A DNA stretch of 64,000 nt from Aeromonas piscicola. Its GTDB lineage: Bacteria; Pseudomonadota; Gammaproteobacteria; Enterobacterales; Aeromonadaceae. Both the position numbers and the translations under genes were made by a program. Within the stretch, counting starts at the first letter, position 1. Every line of letters begins with the position of its first letter. The stretch is from the NCBI RefSeq assembly GCF_000820005.1, contig NZ_CDBL01000086.1, positions 1-64,000 of the forward strand, read 5' to 3'. Below the pieces are notes generated by a model. The model ran no database searches and was not told the DNA's origin. It saw only the letters and a list, made by a program, of their open reading frames with translations. This document shows, one piece after another, positions 43,417 to 53,523 of the stretch.

Positions 43417-44202
43417 TTATATTATCATTTCATTTTTCAAAGTTAAGAAACTCTTGTCTATGACATCAAGGTGAACCTTAACATTACGAGATAGTACCTT
43501 GAAGTGCACCTCCTTGAGTTTTACTGTCATTTCAGTACGTTGATGCTCAGGATAGTGATCATATGCAGATACTCCATTTTGAAAATCAACATCACTATCA
43601 ACACCTTGTAATAATTTGTCTATAGATGAACCAAGAAGCTCTGAAAACTGAACCTGCATAGCTAATAGGGCTTGCACTGCAGTAGATGATCCAATCTCAT
43701 GAAATGGTATATTTCCTAATGCTTTAGCATAGGAATTTACCACGCTATCGTGATAGACGTTATATATCTCAATATTCACTATTCCCTCTTTAGAACAGGA
43801 AGAGTCTATGATGCCTCTAATTTTTTTAGAGAAATGGTGTGCTGCTTCTGCGACAGCTAAAACATCTTTCCTTCTATCCTTTTGTCTTGAAACCTTGTCA
43901 TGACTAGCAATCCAAGAGGATGCAATGATCGCTAACACAGAACCACCAGCCTGAATCCAAGCAGGGAGCTCATCTGTGCTACCAAACTTCCAATATGCCC
44001 CAAGAACCAAAAAGCTCGCTAACAACAATGTAAATAAATGACGATTATAAGAGCGAAACCGTGGTGATTTATTTTCCCCAAAAATTCTCATTTTCAACAT
44101 TTCCAAAAGTAATACGTTCCTAAAAATACCGCATGTTTGTATTTTATTGGCTAATCGTAAGCCAATGGCGATAAATCCCTTTACCGCCACCCCATCTTTC
44201 AC
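43417..44202 (-). CDS. Hypothetical two-helix membrane protein (AT-rich), overlaps recD end
   Basis: 261 residues from the GTG that shares bases with the recD stop; an ATG at 44100 (MLKMRIFGENK) would give 227 residues and place the first membrane helix near the N-terminus. Helices: LFTLLLASFLVLGAYWKFGS and AGGSVLAIIASSWIASHDKV, then a cytoplasmic helical part of about 165 residues. No family recognised; the size and layout recall small membrane-anchored accessory or defence proteins, but no signature supports that. AT-rich compared with recD. It is downstream of recCBD and may be read through from that operon. Confidence 0.6.
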   Translation of the reverse strand: MKDGVAVKGFIAIGLRLANKIQTCGIFRNVLLLEMLKMRIFGENKSPRFRSYNRHLFTLLLASFLVLGAYWKFGSTDELPAWIQAGGSVLAIIASSWIASHDKVSRQKDRRKDVLAVAEAAHHFSKKIRGIIDSSCSKEGIVNIEIYNVYHDSVVNSYAKALGNIPFHEIGSSTAVQALLAMQVQFSELLGSSIDKLLQGVDSDVDFQNGVSAYDHYPEHQRTEMTVKLKEVHFKVLSRNVKVHLDVIDKSFLTLKNEMII

Positions 44203-46262
44203 TCCCCTAACCTCTCCGCCAATCCGGAATAACGCTCGGTCTTTTTCCGCACCGCTTGTGCCAGCAGGGCGCGATCGCCATAGAGATCGAGGCGGGCCTT
44301 GGCGCGGGTGATGCCGGTATAGACCAGCTCGCGGGTCAGCAGCGGGCTGGGGCTGTCGGGCAACACCAGCACTGTATGGGCAAACTCCGAGCCCTGGGAT
44401 TTGTGGATGGTCATGGCGTAGACAGTCTCATGAGGGGGCAAACGGCTGGGCAAAAGCGCCCGCAGGGTGCCGTCCGGCTGCTCAAACCATACCTTTAACC
44501 GACCACTTTCATCGGGCAGACAGAGCCCCATATCGCCGTTATAGAGGCCAACCCCGTGGTCGTTGCGCACCACCATCACTGGGCGACCGGCATACCAGTC
44601 GCCATCGCGGGCGATAAGGCCAGCCCGTGACAGGGCCAATTCGAGCCGCTCGTTAAGCCCCAGCACCCCGAACGGGCCGTCGCGCAGGGCGCAGAGGATC
44701 TGGAAGCTGTTGAATGCCTTGAACACGGCGGCGGGCTCTTCCCCCGCGCGAGCCGCCTTCAGATAGCTGCCGTAACCGGCCACCCCCAGGGCAATCAGGG
44801 CGTCGTAAGCCTCCCCCGCCCAGGGGTGCAGGCTGATATCGGCAAATCCTGCGCCCCAGACTGATTCCACCGCTGCGGCATCGCCGCTGTTGCAGGCGCG
44901 CGCCAGCTGGCCGATGCCGGAGTGCTGATCAAAGCGCCAGCTCTTGGCCAGCAAACAGAGGCTGTCGCGCACCGGAGCCCCCGCGGGCGTGCCTTGCAGG
45001 CGGTAGCCGGTCTGGCGGGAGAGCCAGTCCGCCTGCGCCGGGCTGATGCCCTGTTCGATAAAGCTGCAGATATCGCCGAGTACGGCCCCTGCCTCCACCG
45101 AGGCGAGCTGATCCTTGTCGCCGAGCAGGATCAGGCGGGCGTGGCTTGGCAGCGCATCGAGCAGACGCGCCATCATCGGCAGGTCGACCATGGAGGCCTC
45201 ATCCACCACCAGCAAGTCGAGGTGCAGCGGGTTGCCCGCGTGGTGGCGGAACTGGCTGCGCCCCGGAATGACCCCGAGCAGCCGGTGCAAGGTGCCCGCT
45301 TCGGTGGGGATCGCCTCGACCCACTCGGGGGGCAGATCGAGGGCCTGCAGGGCAGAGCCGATACTCTCGGTGAGGCGCGCCGCCGCCTTGCCGGTGGGGG
45401 CCACCAGCCGGATCGCCGGGGCCTTGCCTGCCTGCAGGCCGGTCTCCACCAGAATGGCGAGCAGTTTGGCCACAGTCGTGGTCTTGCCGGTGCCGGGGCC
45501 ACCGGAGATGACCGCAAAGGGGCGCGCCGCCGCGGTGGCCGCCGCCAGCTTCTGGCCGTTGCAGCAGAGCGCCTCGGGCACCAGCGTATCCAGCTTGCCC
45601 AGATCGCTCGCCGCCTGGGCGCTGGCCAGCAGCCCTTCGATGGCGGGCCAATCCACCTCGCTCGGGAACACCAGATCGAGATACTTCTCGATAAAGTGGC
45701 GGGCCGAGAAGTCGGGGACGAGGCGGGCTTTGAGCAGCGCCCCGAACACCAGCCCGTAGTCGCGGGCAAACAGCCGCGACAGGGCCGGGGCTATCTCCGG
45801 CCATTCGGCTCTTTCACTTAAGACTCGAAGGTGGTGGGCCACCCCCAGCTCAAAGTCGTGGTAGCGGGTAAGGTAGAGCCGCCCGTGCCACAACCGCAGC
45901 GGCCAGCGCGGGGCGAGCCCGTCATCCTGCTCGGTGCCAACCAAGGGGCTTGCCGTAAACAGGGCGGGCCAGCGGGCAGGATCCGCCAGATCCAGCAGCA
46001 GATCCCGGCTCTGCAAGGGATCCAGCCCGAACGGGCGCAGGGATCCGGTAGATAGCATCTCCAGCGGCAGGCAGACATGGCCGCGCCCCAGCTCGAAGCA
46101 AGTGAGCGCCGCCCCCAGCACCAGCTCGGGGCTGCCGCCAAGGTCGGCCACCAGCTTGGCAAATTGCAGATCCAGCTGGCGGATACGCCCTGCCAGCGCC
46201 AGTGCTTTCAACCGTTCGATCATGATGGTGCTGGTTGCGGTGCTGATCATGGTGTCGCTCAT
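44199..46262 (-). CDS. recD: Exonuclease V subunit RecD
   Basis: 687 residues. SF1B 5'-3' helicase of RecBCD. N-terminal RecB-binding part (about 1-150), then Walker A GGPGTGKTTTVAKLLA, Walker B LLVVDEASMVDL, motif III LILLGDKDQLASVEAGAVLG and the C-terminal motif YAMTIHKSQGSEFAHTVLVL. It unwinds double-strand ends as the fast motor for recombination repair and degradation of foreign DNA. The ATG overlaps the recB stop (ATGA), so translation is coupled. The start is clear. Last gene of the recC-recB-recD order. Confidence 0.95.
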   Translation of the reverse strand: MSDTMISTATSTIMIERLKALALAGRIRQLDLQFAKLVADLGGSPELVLGAALTCFELGRGHVCLPLEMLSTGSLRPFGLDPLQSRDLLLDLADPARWPALFTASPLVGTEQDDGLAPRWPLRLWHGRLYLTRYHDFELGVAHHLRVLSERAEWPEIAPALSRLFARDYGLVFGALLKARLVPDFSARHFIEKYLDLVFPSEVDWPAIEGLLASAQAASDLGKLDTLVPEALCCNGQKLAAATAAARPFAVISGGPGTGKTTTVAKLLAILVETGLQAGKAPAIRLVAPTGKAAARLTESIGSALQALDLPPEWVEAIPTEAGTLHRLLGVIPGRSQFRHHAGNPLHLDLLVVDEASMVDLPMMARLLDALPSHARLILLGDKDQLASVEAGAVLGDICSFIEQGISPAQADWLSRQTGYRLQGTPAGAPVRDSLCLLAKSWRFDQHSGIGQLARACNSGDAAAVESVWGAGFADISLHPWAGEAYDALIALGVAGYGSYLKAARAGEEPAAVFKAFNSFQILCALRDGPFGVLGLNERLELALSRAGLIARDGDWYAGRPVMVVRNDHGVGLYNGDMGLCLPDESGRLKVWFEQPDGTLRALLPSRLPPHETVYAMTIHKSQGSEFAHTVLVLPDSPSPLLTRELVYTGITRAKARLDLYGDRALLAQAVRKKTERYSGLAERLGE

Positions 46263-49200
46263 GCCTCTACCTCGTTCAATGCTTGGGATCCCGCTGCTGG
46301 CGGCTCACTGCCTGCGCTAAACAACCGATCCAGCCCCAGCACCAGTTCACGGCTCGGGCGGGTATGGAAAATGCCCCCCTGCGGCATGCCGCGCAGGAAC
46401 AGATAGAAGACCCCGCCAAAGTGCTGCTCGAAGTCGTAACCCGGCAAGCGCAGGGTGAGCAGCCGGTGCAGCGCCAGCGAGTAGAGCTGGTATTGCAGGT
46501 CGTAGCGGTGCTCCGCCATCGCCCGCTCCAGCGCCGGACGGCTGTAATCGGCCGGGCTCATGCCGAGGTGGTTCGATTTGTAGTCGAGCAGATACCAGCG
46601 CCCCTGCCACTCGAACACCAGATCGATAAAGCCCTTGAGCATCCCCTGCACGGTGGCAAAGCTGAGCGGCTTGTTGCCCCGCGACAGCGGGTCGTGCTGC
46701 TGGCAGAGCGCGGTCAGCGCCGGTGCCGTCACCCGCCCCATGGGCAGAAAGAACTCCAGCTCCACCTGCTTGCGCTCGGGGGCCAGATCCCGCAGCCGCA
46801 CCGGCTCGCCAAAGCCTGTTTCCAGCGGGGTATCCAGCACCGCCTCCACCTGCTGTTGCAGCACCGGTGCCCAGCTCTCGTCAAAACCGTCTTGCAGCAA
46901 CAGACTGGCGATATGCTCTGCCAGCAGCTCACCAGCGGCGCTTTGAAAATCGATGGTCTCGAACAGGCTGTGCAGCAAGGTGCCGGGGCGCGCCCCTTTC
47001 GGGAAGGTGAAGATGGAGGGCTGGGGCGCCTCCTCCGGTTGTTCTGCCGCCAGAGCGGCCGCCTCGGTGACTACCTCGTCATCGAAGCCGGGATTGGCCA
47101 GCACGCCCTTGCTGTGACCATTTCCTTGTGCCGCCAGCCCGGAGTAGGAGCTGATCCACCAATCCCGCTCCAGGGAGCCGGTAAAGCGGCGCACCTGCGG
47201 CTCGCCCAGCTGCTCCTCTTCAGGCGGCAGCGGGGCCGGACGGGTGAGCGAGGGCTCACCGACAGCCACCCCGGGCAGCGCCTGTGCCAGCTCGGTCAGG
47301 GCGGTCGCCAGTGTCTCGGCATCCCCCTCTTCGCCCTTTTGCAGCAGATAGCCGATGGCGGTGTGGTGCAGGTCGGTCTTCTCCGACTTGCCCGCACCCG
47401 CCCGCACCGGCCCCAGCCCCAGCCAGGTGGCGTAGACGCCCCGGGTCAGCGCCACGTAGAGCAGTCGCAAGTCTTCGGCGAGGCGCTCCTTGTCCGCTTC
47501 GGCCAGCGACGAGTCGGCGCCGGTCAGGTCGAGAATGGTGCGATTGCCCGCTTCATCCGCCTCGTGATAGAGCGGGGTCTCGGCGGTTCTGTGGCTGCAG
47601 ATAAAGGGCAGGAACACCAATGGATACTCCAGCCCCTTGGATTTGTGGATGGTGACGATCTGCACCAGCTTGCGCTCGGATTCGAGGCGCAGTACCTGCT
47701 CCGCATCTTGCCCGTTGGGGCGACTCACCGCCTCCCCCAGCCAGCGTAGCAGGGCATATTCCCCGTCCAGCTCGCTGCTCACCTGTTGCAGCAGCTCACC
47801 GAGATGGAGGAAGTTGGTCAGCCGCCGCTCGCCATAGGGGCTCGCCAGCAGGGAGGAGGCGAGATTGCGCCGGTGCAGCAGGGCCCGCAACATGGCCAGC
47901 ACGCCGCGGCGATGCCAGATCTTGCGGTACTCCATAAACTCCTGCACCGCGCTCTCCCACGCCCGCTCGTCGCTGGCCAGCCCATCGAGCGCCCTGGCGT
48001 CCAGATCAAACAGGCCGGTGGCGAGCGCCGCCCGCAGGCTGCGCTCCTCGCTCGGGTTCTGGCAGGCGTGCAAAATCAGCAAGATCTCCCGCGCCTCCAC
48101 CTGCTCCAGCACGCTCTCGCGGTTCGACAGATAGACGGAGGCGATGGCGAGGCGCGCCAGCTCCTGCTGCACCAGCTTGCCCTCGCTGCCGGTGCGCACC
48201 AGCACGGCGATATCTCCGGCCTTCACCGCCTGATCACCTATCTTTGCCTTGCCCTCGCGGGCCAGCGTCAGCAGGCGGTGGATCTCGGCGGCGGTGGCAC
48301 GCGCCATCTTGCTCTGGTAATCCCCCCGATTAAAGGTGGGCTGGCCGGTCAGCTGCCAGCAGTGGAGCACGGGGGCGGTAGCGCCATCGAGCAGCAGCGC
48401 CTTGCTTTTGCCCTGCGCCTCCACCGGCAGGAAGGGGATATCCGCCTCGTAGATAAAGGGATCTTTCGCCCGCTCGAACAGGCCGTTGACCGCCCCCACC
48501 AGCGCACTGCTGGAGCGCCAGTTGCGCCCCAGGGTGTAGTGGGCGCTCACATTTCGCCGAGCCTGAATGTAGGTAAAGATGTCGGCGCCGCGAAAACCGT
48601 AGATAGCCTGCTTGGGGTCACCGATCATCAAGAGCGCCGTGTCTGTGTGACCGCCGTAAAGCCGGTGGAAGATGCGGTACTGCTGGGGGTCGGTATCCTG
48701 AAACTCATCGATCATCGCCACCCGGTAGGTGGCACGAATGCGCTCGCACAGCCGCTCGCCAAGGCTGGAACCGAGCGCCCCGTCGAGATCTTTCAGCAGG
48801 TCATCGAACGAGAGCTGATGAGCCTGCCGCTTGCTGGCCTGCATCCGGCTACGCACCACTTTGGCGGCCCGTTGCAGGATAAGGTCGCGAATACCCGGGC
48901 GGCTCGCCAGCAGCGCATCGATTTCGCTGAACAGCGGCAGGGTCGGTGGCGCCTTCCCCTTGTTCAACTTGGCTTCCAGTGTCTCCTGGCCAAAGCGTTC
49001 GAGATCCTTGGGCAGCGCGTAGCCGCTCGCCTCGTCCTGCGCCCAGTCGCTTATCTTGGCGAGCCAGCCTTCGTAGTTCTTGCCGGTATAGAGCTTGATT
49101 TGCCCCTCGGTCTGGCGGCGGATCTCGTCCCCCTGCGCCAGCCAGGCATCTTTCACCGCATCAATGCGGGCCATGGCCGCCTGATGGCGGGCGGCGAGGG

Positions 49201-49867
49201 TCTCATCCCCCAGCGCAGGCAGTATCTCCAGCTCGCTGTTGTCGAGCCAGCTGCTCATCTCCCGCAGCAGGGCGGCGGGGCTCGGCCAGAGAGCGCGCAC
49301 CGAACTGGCCAGGGTTTTATCCACCGGATAGAACTCGGCGCGCCAGTAGTCACTCACCGCCTGCAGCCTGAGCTGGCTGTCATCGGTGAGAAATTCGGTT
49401 TCAAAGAGGGCGCCAGACTCGAAGGCATTCTGCGTGAGCATCCGCTGGCAGAAGCCGTGGATGGTAAAGACAGCCGCCTCGTCCATCTGCCGTTCGGCGG
49501 CCAGCAGGCGACGGGCCGCCAGTTCGTGATCCTCCACCTCTTCAAGCAGCTGGGTCAGCAGGACATCCTTGCTCTCACCACGCATAAAGGCGAGGCGCGC
49601 CTCGTGAATGCGGCCGCGGATCCGCCCGCGCAGTTCGGCGGTGGCCGCTTCGGTAAAGGTCACCACCAGGATCTCGGTCACCGAGAGCGGCCGCTCGTGG
49701 GCGCTCGGCTGACCTGCATCGGCGCCCTCTTCAATCAGCGGGCCGTGGCCCAGCAGCAGGCGCAGGTAGAGACCGGCTATGGTGTAGGTCTTGCCGGTAC
49801 CGGCGGAGGCTTCGATCAGTCGTTCACCATGGAGGGGAAAACGCAGGGTATTGAGCGGGTTAGCCAT
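46259..49867 (-). CDS. recB: Exonuclease V subunit RecB
   Basis: 1202 residues, normal length. SF1A 3'-5' helicase plus nuclease. Walker A EASAGTGKTYTIAGL near residue 18, VTFTEAATAELRGRI (motif Ia), MIDEFQDTDPQQYRIF (motif II), IYGFRGADIFTY (motif III), IHKSKGLEYPLVFLPF (motif V) and the C-terminal RecB nuclease motif FKGFIDLVFEWQGRWYLLDY followed by KSNHLG, which carries the catalytic Asp and Lys. The ATG and the recC stop share one base. In E. coli ptrA lies between recC and recB; here they abut directly. Confidence 0.97.
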   Translation of the reverse strand: MANPLNTLRFPLHGERLIEASAGTGKTYTIAGLYLRLLLGHGPLIEEGADAGQPSAHERPLSVTEILVVTFTEAATAELRGRIRGRIHEARLAFMRGESKDVLLTQLLEEVEDHELAARRLLAAERQMDEAAVFTIHGFCQRMLTQNAFESGALFETEFLTDDSQLRLQAVSDYWRAEFYPVDKTLASSVRALWPSPAALLREMSSWLDNSELEILPALGDETLAARHQAAMARIDAVKDAWLAQGDEIRRQTEGQIKLYTGKNYEGWLAKISDWAQDEASGYALPKDLERFGQETLEAKLNKGKAPPTLPLFSEIDALLASRPGIRDLILQRAAKVVRSRMQASKRQAHQLSFDDLLKDLDGALGSSLGERLCERIRATYRVAMIDEFQDTDPQQYRIFHRLYGGHTDTALLMIGDPKQAIYGFRGADIFTYIQARRNVSAHYTLGRNWRSSSALVGAVNGLFERAKDPFIYEADIPFLPVEAQGKSKALLLDGATAPVLHCWQLTGQPTFNRGDYQSKMARATAAEIHRLLTLAREGKAKIGDQAVKAGDIAVLVRTGSEGKLVQQELARLAIASVYLSNRESVLEQVEAREILLILHACQNPSEERSLRAALATGLFDLDARALDGLASDERAWESAVQEFMEYRKIWHRRGVLAMLRALLHRRNLASSLLASPYGERRLTNFLHLGELLQQVSSELDGEYALLRWLGEAVSRPNGQDAEQVLRLESERKLVQIVTIHKSKGLEYPLVFLPFICSHRTAETPLYHEADEAGNRTILDLTGADSSLAEADKERLAEDLRLLYVALTRGVYATWLGLGPVRAGAGKSEKTDLHHTAIGYLLQKGEEGDAETLATALTELAQALPGVAVGEPSLTRPAPLPPEEEQLGEPQVRRFTGSLERDWWISSYSGLAAQGNGHSKGVLANPGFDDEVVTEAAALAAEQPEEAPQPSIFTFPKGARPGTLLHSLFETIDFQSAAGELLAEHIASLLLQDGFDESWAPVLQQQVEAVLDTPLETGFGEPVRLRDLAPERKQVELEFFLPMGRVTAPALTALCQQHDPLSRGNKPLSFATVQGMLKGFIDLVFEWQGRWYLLDYKSNHLGMSPADYSRPALERAMAEHRYDLQYQLYSLALHRLLTLRLPGYDFEQHFGGVFYLFLRGMPQGGIFHTRPSRELVLGLDRLFSAGSEPPAAGSQALNEVEA

Positions 49868-52800
49868 TATTTCAGCTCCTCCAGGGTCTTGAGCAGCGGG
49901 GTCAGGTGTTCGCGGGCCAGCGCCTGCAACTGCCCCAGCACCTCGTCATCGAGTTCGGGGAAGCAGCGGGCGACGTAAACGTCTTGCCCTTCCCCATTGA
50001 TCATCCAGCCGCCGTTGAAACGGGTGAGAGCCGCCTTGTCGGCCGCCTCCGGTTTGTCGGGATCCTTCTCGATCGCCTTGAGCCAATCCCAGGCGGTGTT
50101 GGGGAAGAAGGGCAGCGGCCGCTTCATCCCCTGCGCCCAGAGCGCCACCAGCGCCGCCAGCTTGGGGCGCGCCTCGTCGGCAGCGAGTGCAGGCAGGCGC
50201 AGACTCTGTTTGGCGTCGAACAGCAGGGTGTCGCCGGGGGCGCAGCTCAATGAGAGGCAGAGGTGCTGGATCCAGCCCAGCAGCAGATCCTTGCCGTTGA
50301 AGCTGCCGGGTTTGACCACCAGCAAGCGCCCCTTCTGGGTGTCGATCCACCCTTGCAACTGGCCCTGGGTCAGGGAGATATCGATCTCCACCGCCTGCTT
50401 TTCTGACTCATTGGCAGCAACCCATGGCCGCAGCCGATCCGCCAGCTTGCCCATTTCGGCATCCAGATCGTCCAGCAGCAGGCTACCGAACCAGCCTTGC
50501 GGCAGCAGGCCGGTGAGCTGCAACCGCTCGCGACGTATGCTCACACTATCGCTCCGCTCTGGACTGTCCCCCTCTGCCAGATGGGCATCGAGCAGCAGAT
50601 CTTTCAGCTGATAATGTTGCAGGCCATCCAGCTCGAACGGCTCGCTGTCCTCGATGTTGGCTTCGTTCAGCTCAAACCACACCTTGAGGCGGCGGTTGAG
50701 GAAATACTTGGTGGGCTGGCGATAGAAGCGCAGCAACTCGGCCAGCTCCAGCCCCTGCTCCTTGCCCCATTCGGAAGGCAGCGGCAGCTCGCCACTCTGG
50801 AAGTTGGCCGCGCCACGCACCGGATTGAGAGCGGGCAGCCAGTCGGCGGCATAGGTAAAGAGGCGTGAACCCGCCTCAGGATGGAAGTAGTTGCGGCTGT
50901 AGGGGGTGAGCGGGTGCGCCACCATCAGATGGTTGAGCAGCCGCTTGCCGGAGGTTTCGTCATCGAGATCCTCATCCCCCGCCAGCACAAAACCCTGACG
51001 CACATAGTCGATCAGCTCCGCCAGCAAGACGGACGGCACCTTGTCGCTGTTGTCCTGCGCGCTGAAGCCCTGATAGCTGATATAGAGCCCCTGTTGGGCG
51101 CTCAAGAGCGCCTCAAGGAAGAGATAGCGGTCATCATCGCGACGGGAGCGATCCCCGCGCCGCGACGCCACCGCCATCAGATCGAACCCCATGGGAGCCA
51201 ATGTGCGCGGGTAGACGCCGTCATTCATGCCGAGCAGGCAGACCTGCTTGAAGGGGATGGAGCGCATCGGCATCAGGGTGCAGAAGTTGACCTGACCGGC
51301 GAGGAAGCGCTGGCTGGAGCGGGACTCCCCCAGCACGCTGCCGAGGTAGTCCTGCAACAGATCGGCGGTAATGGGCTGTTCGAAGCGGGACTCGCCAAGC
51401 TGGGTCTGCCACTCGACCAGCTGGCTGCGAATGAGCTGGAGCTGACGCTCTTCATCCTCATCGGCCAGATAGAAGCGTTCCAGCAGTCCGTGGAGGCAGG
51501 TAACCCACTCTCCTAGCGGCTGTGCCTGTTGCAGCCGGGGCAGGAATTCGGCCAGCGAATCGACGAACCAGGCAAGCTTGCCGAGCGCCAATCCCTGCTG
51601 ACCTTCGATCTCTGCATAAGGCAATATGCTGGCCAAGGGCCCCTGCTGCCCCCCCATACTGTCGGCGTAGGGCAAAATGCCCGCCACCGGCTCGCCATCG
51701 CCCATGGCAAAACCGAGCAGCATCCGCCGCAGGCCGAACAGCCAGCTGTTGCCGGACATGGGCGGCAGATCGAAACGGACGGGGTAGCCGTCATCCAGCC
51801 CCCAGCGGATGCCGGTCTCCTGCACCCAGACCCGCAGCTGGTTGAACTCGTCGTCATCCAGCTCGAAGCGGCGCAGTACGGCGGGCACCTCGAGAATGGC
51901 CAGCAGCTCCCCTGCGCCGAAGCGGGCGTTGGGCAGCCTGAGCAGGGCGAGGAAGCTTTGCAACAGCGGGCTCTCCTGACTCGCAGCCCGATCAGATACC
52001 GCGAACGGGATCTGGCCCCGCGCCCCAAACACCGCCTGAATGTAGGGGCCGTAGCTGTTCACATCCGGCATCATCACCACCACGTCTTTCGGGGTGAGGG
52101 TCGGGTCCTGCTCGAACAGCGCCAGCAGCCGGTCGTGCAGCACTTCAAGTTCGCGCATCGGGCCGTGGCAGGCATGGATCTGCAAGGATCCATCCGTTGG
52201 ATCGATCGGGCTCTTGTGGCGGCTGCTGTCGAGATCGAACTGACCGGCGCCTCGCTCGGCCAGCTCCAGCACATCCTTCTGGATGGCGCGCAGCAGGCTG
52301 ACATTGCCCTCGGCATCCAGCTCGTCGATATCGACGAAGGCCTCGATTTGCGGCACCTCCAGCTCCATCAGCTGATGCAGGTAGTCGCGCCCCAGCTTGC
52401 CCATGGAGGCAAGCAGCGGGTTGGCGGGGCCCTGCAAGGTCTCGATATCGGTGCCGGGTTTGAGTTTGTTCTCCAGCCGCGCCAGGGTCTTGCGATCGAG
52501 CAGGTCGCCCCAGTAGTAGCGGCAGGGGTTGGTGACAAACAGGTGCACCTCCACCTCCGGCCGACTGCCGAGGGCCAGCAGCGCCTCCACATAACGCGGC
52601 GGCAGCGCCGAGATGCCGAACACGAACACCCGCTGCGGCAGCTTGCCCGGCAGATCCAAGGTGCGTTGCAGCTCGTGGATAAACTCCTCATAGAGGTTGG
52701 CTCTGTGGTAGCCGCTCGGGGAGAGCGCCAACGTGCGGACCACCAGCTCGCGCCACAGCTCGGGCTGCCAATCCTGACCGCTCACCCCGGCCAGTTCGAG

Positions 52801-53292
52801 CCCCAGCCCTTCCCCCTCTTCCCAGCGGGCGATCCAGTCCGGCCGATAGACCAGATACTGGTCAAAGAGATCCGCTACCTTCTGGCAGAGCTGCCACAGC
52901 CGAACTTGCTCGGGATCCCTGGCGGGATCCTCGTCCTCTCCGCCGCCCAGATAGGCGGCGAGCGGGGCAAAGGCGGGGCGATCCAGCAAGGCAGGCAGAA
53001 TGGTCATCAGCTGCCAGCTCATGGATCCCTTGTTGTAGGGACTTATGCAAGGCACGTCCGCCAGCACCCGGGTGAACATATCCCAGATGAAACTGGCGGG
53101 CAGCGGGAAGTCGATATTGGCGGCGATGCCGAAGGCTTTGGCCAGCTCCAGCTTGAGCCACTGGGCCATGCCCGGACTCTGCACCAGGATCTGCTCCCGA
53201 TCGAAGGGGTGAGAGAGAGGAGCCTGCCGGATGCGGCTCACCAGCAGCTCCTTGAGCAGATCCAGCTGATTGGAGTGGTAGAGGGTAAACAT
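49867..53292 (-). CDS. recC: Exonuclease V subunit RecC
   Basis: 1141 residues from the ATG with GGGAG upstream; seven more codons lie upstream in frame without a better site. Starts FTLYHSNQLDLLKELLVSRI, typical of RecC, and has a dead helicase fold that recognises Chi in the 3' strand. It splits the DNA strands and forms the channels of the RecBCD complex. First gene of the three-gene operon; its promoter lies in the 160 bp upstream toward 53460. Confidence 0.96.
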   Translation of the reverse strand: MFTLYHSNQLDLLKELLVSRIRQAPLSHPFDREQILVQSPGMAQWLKLELAKAFGIAANIDFPLPASFIWDMFTRVLADVPCISPYNKGSMSWQLMTILPALLDRPAFAPLAAYLGGGEDEDPARDPEQVRLWQLCQKVADLFDQYLVYRPDWIARWEEGEGLGLELAGVSGQDWQPELWRELVVRTLALSPSGYHRANLYEEFIHELQRTLDLPGKLPQRVFVFGISALPPRYVEALLALGSRPEVEVHLFVTNPCRYYWGDLLDRKTLARLENKLKPGTDIETLQGPANPLLASMGKLGRDYLHQLMELEVPQIEAFVDIDELDAEGNVSLLRAIQKDVLELAERGAGQFDLDSSRHKSPIDPTDGSLQIHACHGPMRELEVLHDRLLALFEQDPTLTPKDVVVMMPDVNSYGPYIQAVFGARGQIPFAVSDRAASQESPLLQSFLALLRLPNARFGAGELLAILEVPAVLRRFELDDDEFNQLRVWVQETGIRWGLDDGYPVRFDLPPMSGNSWLFGLRRMLLGFAMGDGEPVAGILPYADSMGGQQGPLASILPYAEIEGQQGLALGKLAWFVDSLAEFLPRLQQAQPLGEWVTCLHGLLERFYLADEDEERQLQLIRSQLVEWQTQLGESRFEQPITADLLQDYLGSVLGESRSSQRFLAGQVNFCTLMPMRSIPFKQVCLLGMNDGVYPRTLAPMGFDLMAVASRRGDRSRRDDDRYLFLEALLSAQQGLYISYQGFSAQDNSDKVPSVLLAELIDYVRQGFVLAGDEDLDDETSGKRLLNHLMVAHPLTPYSRNYFHPEAGSRLFTYAADWLPALNPVRGAANFQSGELPLPSEWGKEQGLELAELLRFYRQPTKYFLNRRLKVWFELNEANIEDSEPFELDGLQHYQLKDLLLDAHLAEGDSPERSDSVSIRRERLQLTGLLPQGWFGSLLLDDLDAEMGKLADRLRPWVAANESEKQAVEIDISLTQGQLQGWIDTQKGRLLVVKPGSFNGKDLLLGWIQHLCLSLSCAPGDTLLFDAKQSLRLPALAADEARPKLAALVALWAQGMKRPLPFFPNTAWDWLKAIEKDPDKPEAADKAALTRFNGGWMINGEGQDVYVARCFPELDDEVLGQLQALAREHLTPLLKTLEELK

Positions 53293-53463
53293 GGACGACT
53301 CCCGCCAATTCAAATGAGGGGTGGGTGCGAGAAAAGGTGAGTCATTCCCGTCACTTCACACGAAATGGGATTGTCGGGGATCGGGGGGTAAGATGCAAAA
53401 GGCGCTTGTTGCCGCAGATCACGTCGCCATCATGCGGGGCGGGAAAGGGTCAATGGCGGGCAT

Positions 53464-53489
53464 AAAAAAGCCGGTGCTGCTGCACCGGC
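53464..53489 (-). terminator. Terminator of the DoxX gene
   Basis: Read on the minus strand: GCCGGTGCAGCAGCACCGGC followed by six T, 35 bp after the DoxX stop. It insulates that gene from recC. Confidence 0.88.
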
Positions 53490-53523
53490 CAAAAGGCGTT
53501 GGAAAACTCTCGCTATCCGGGTA

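Noticed and set aside
44256-53340. Long antisense ORFs opposite recD, recB and recC (up to about 730 codons)
   Set aside because: They are typical shadows of GC-rich genes; the minus-strand frames are unmistakable RecD, RecB and RecC.
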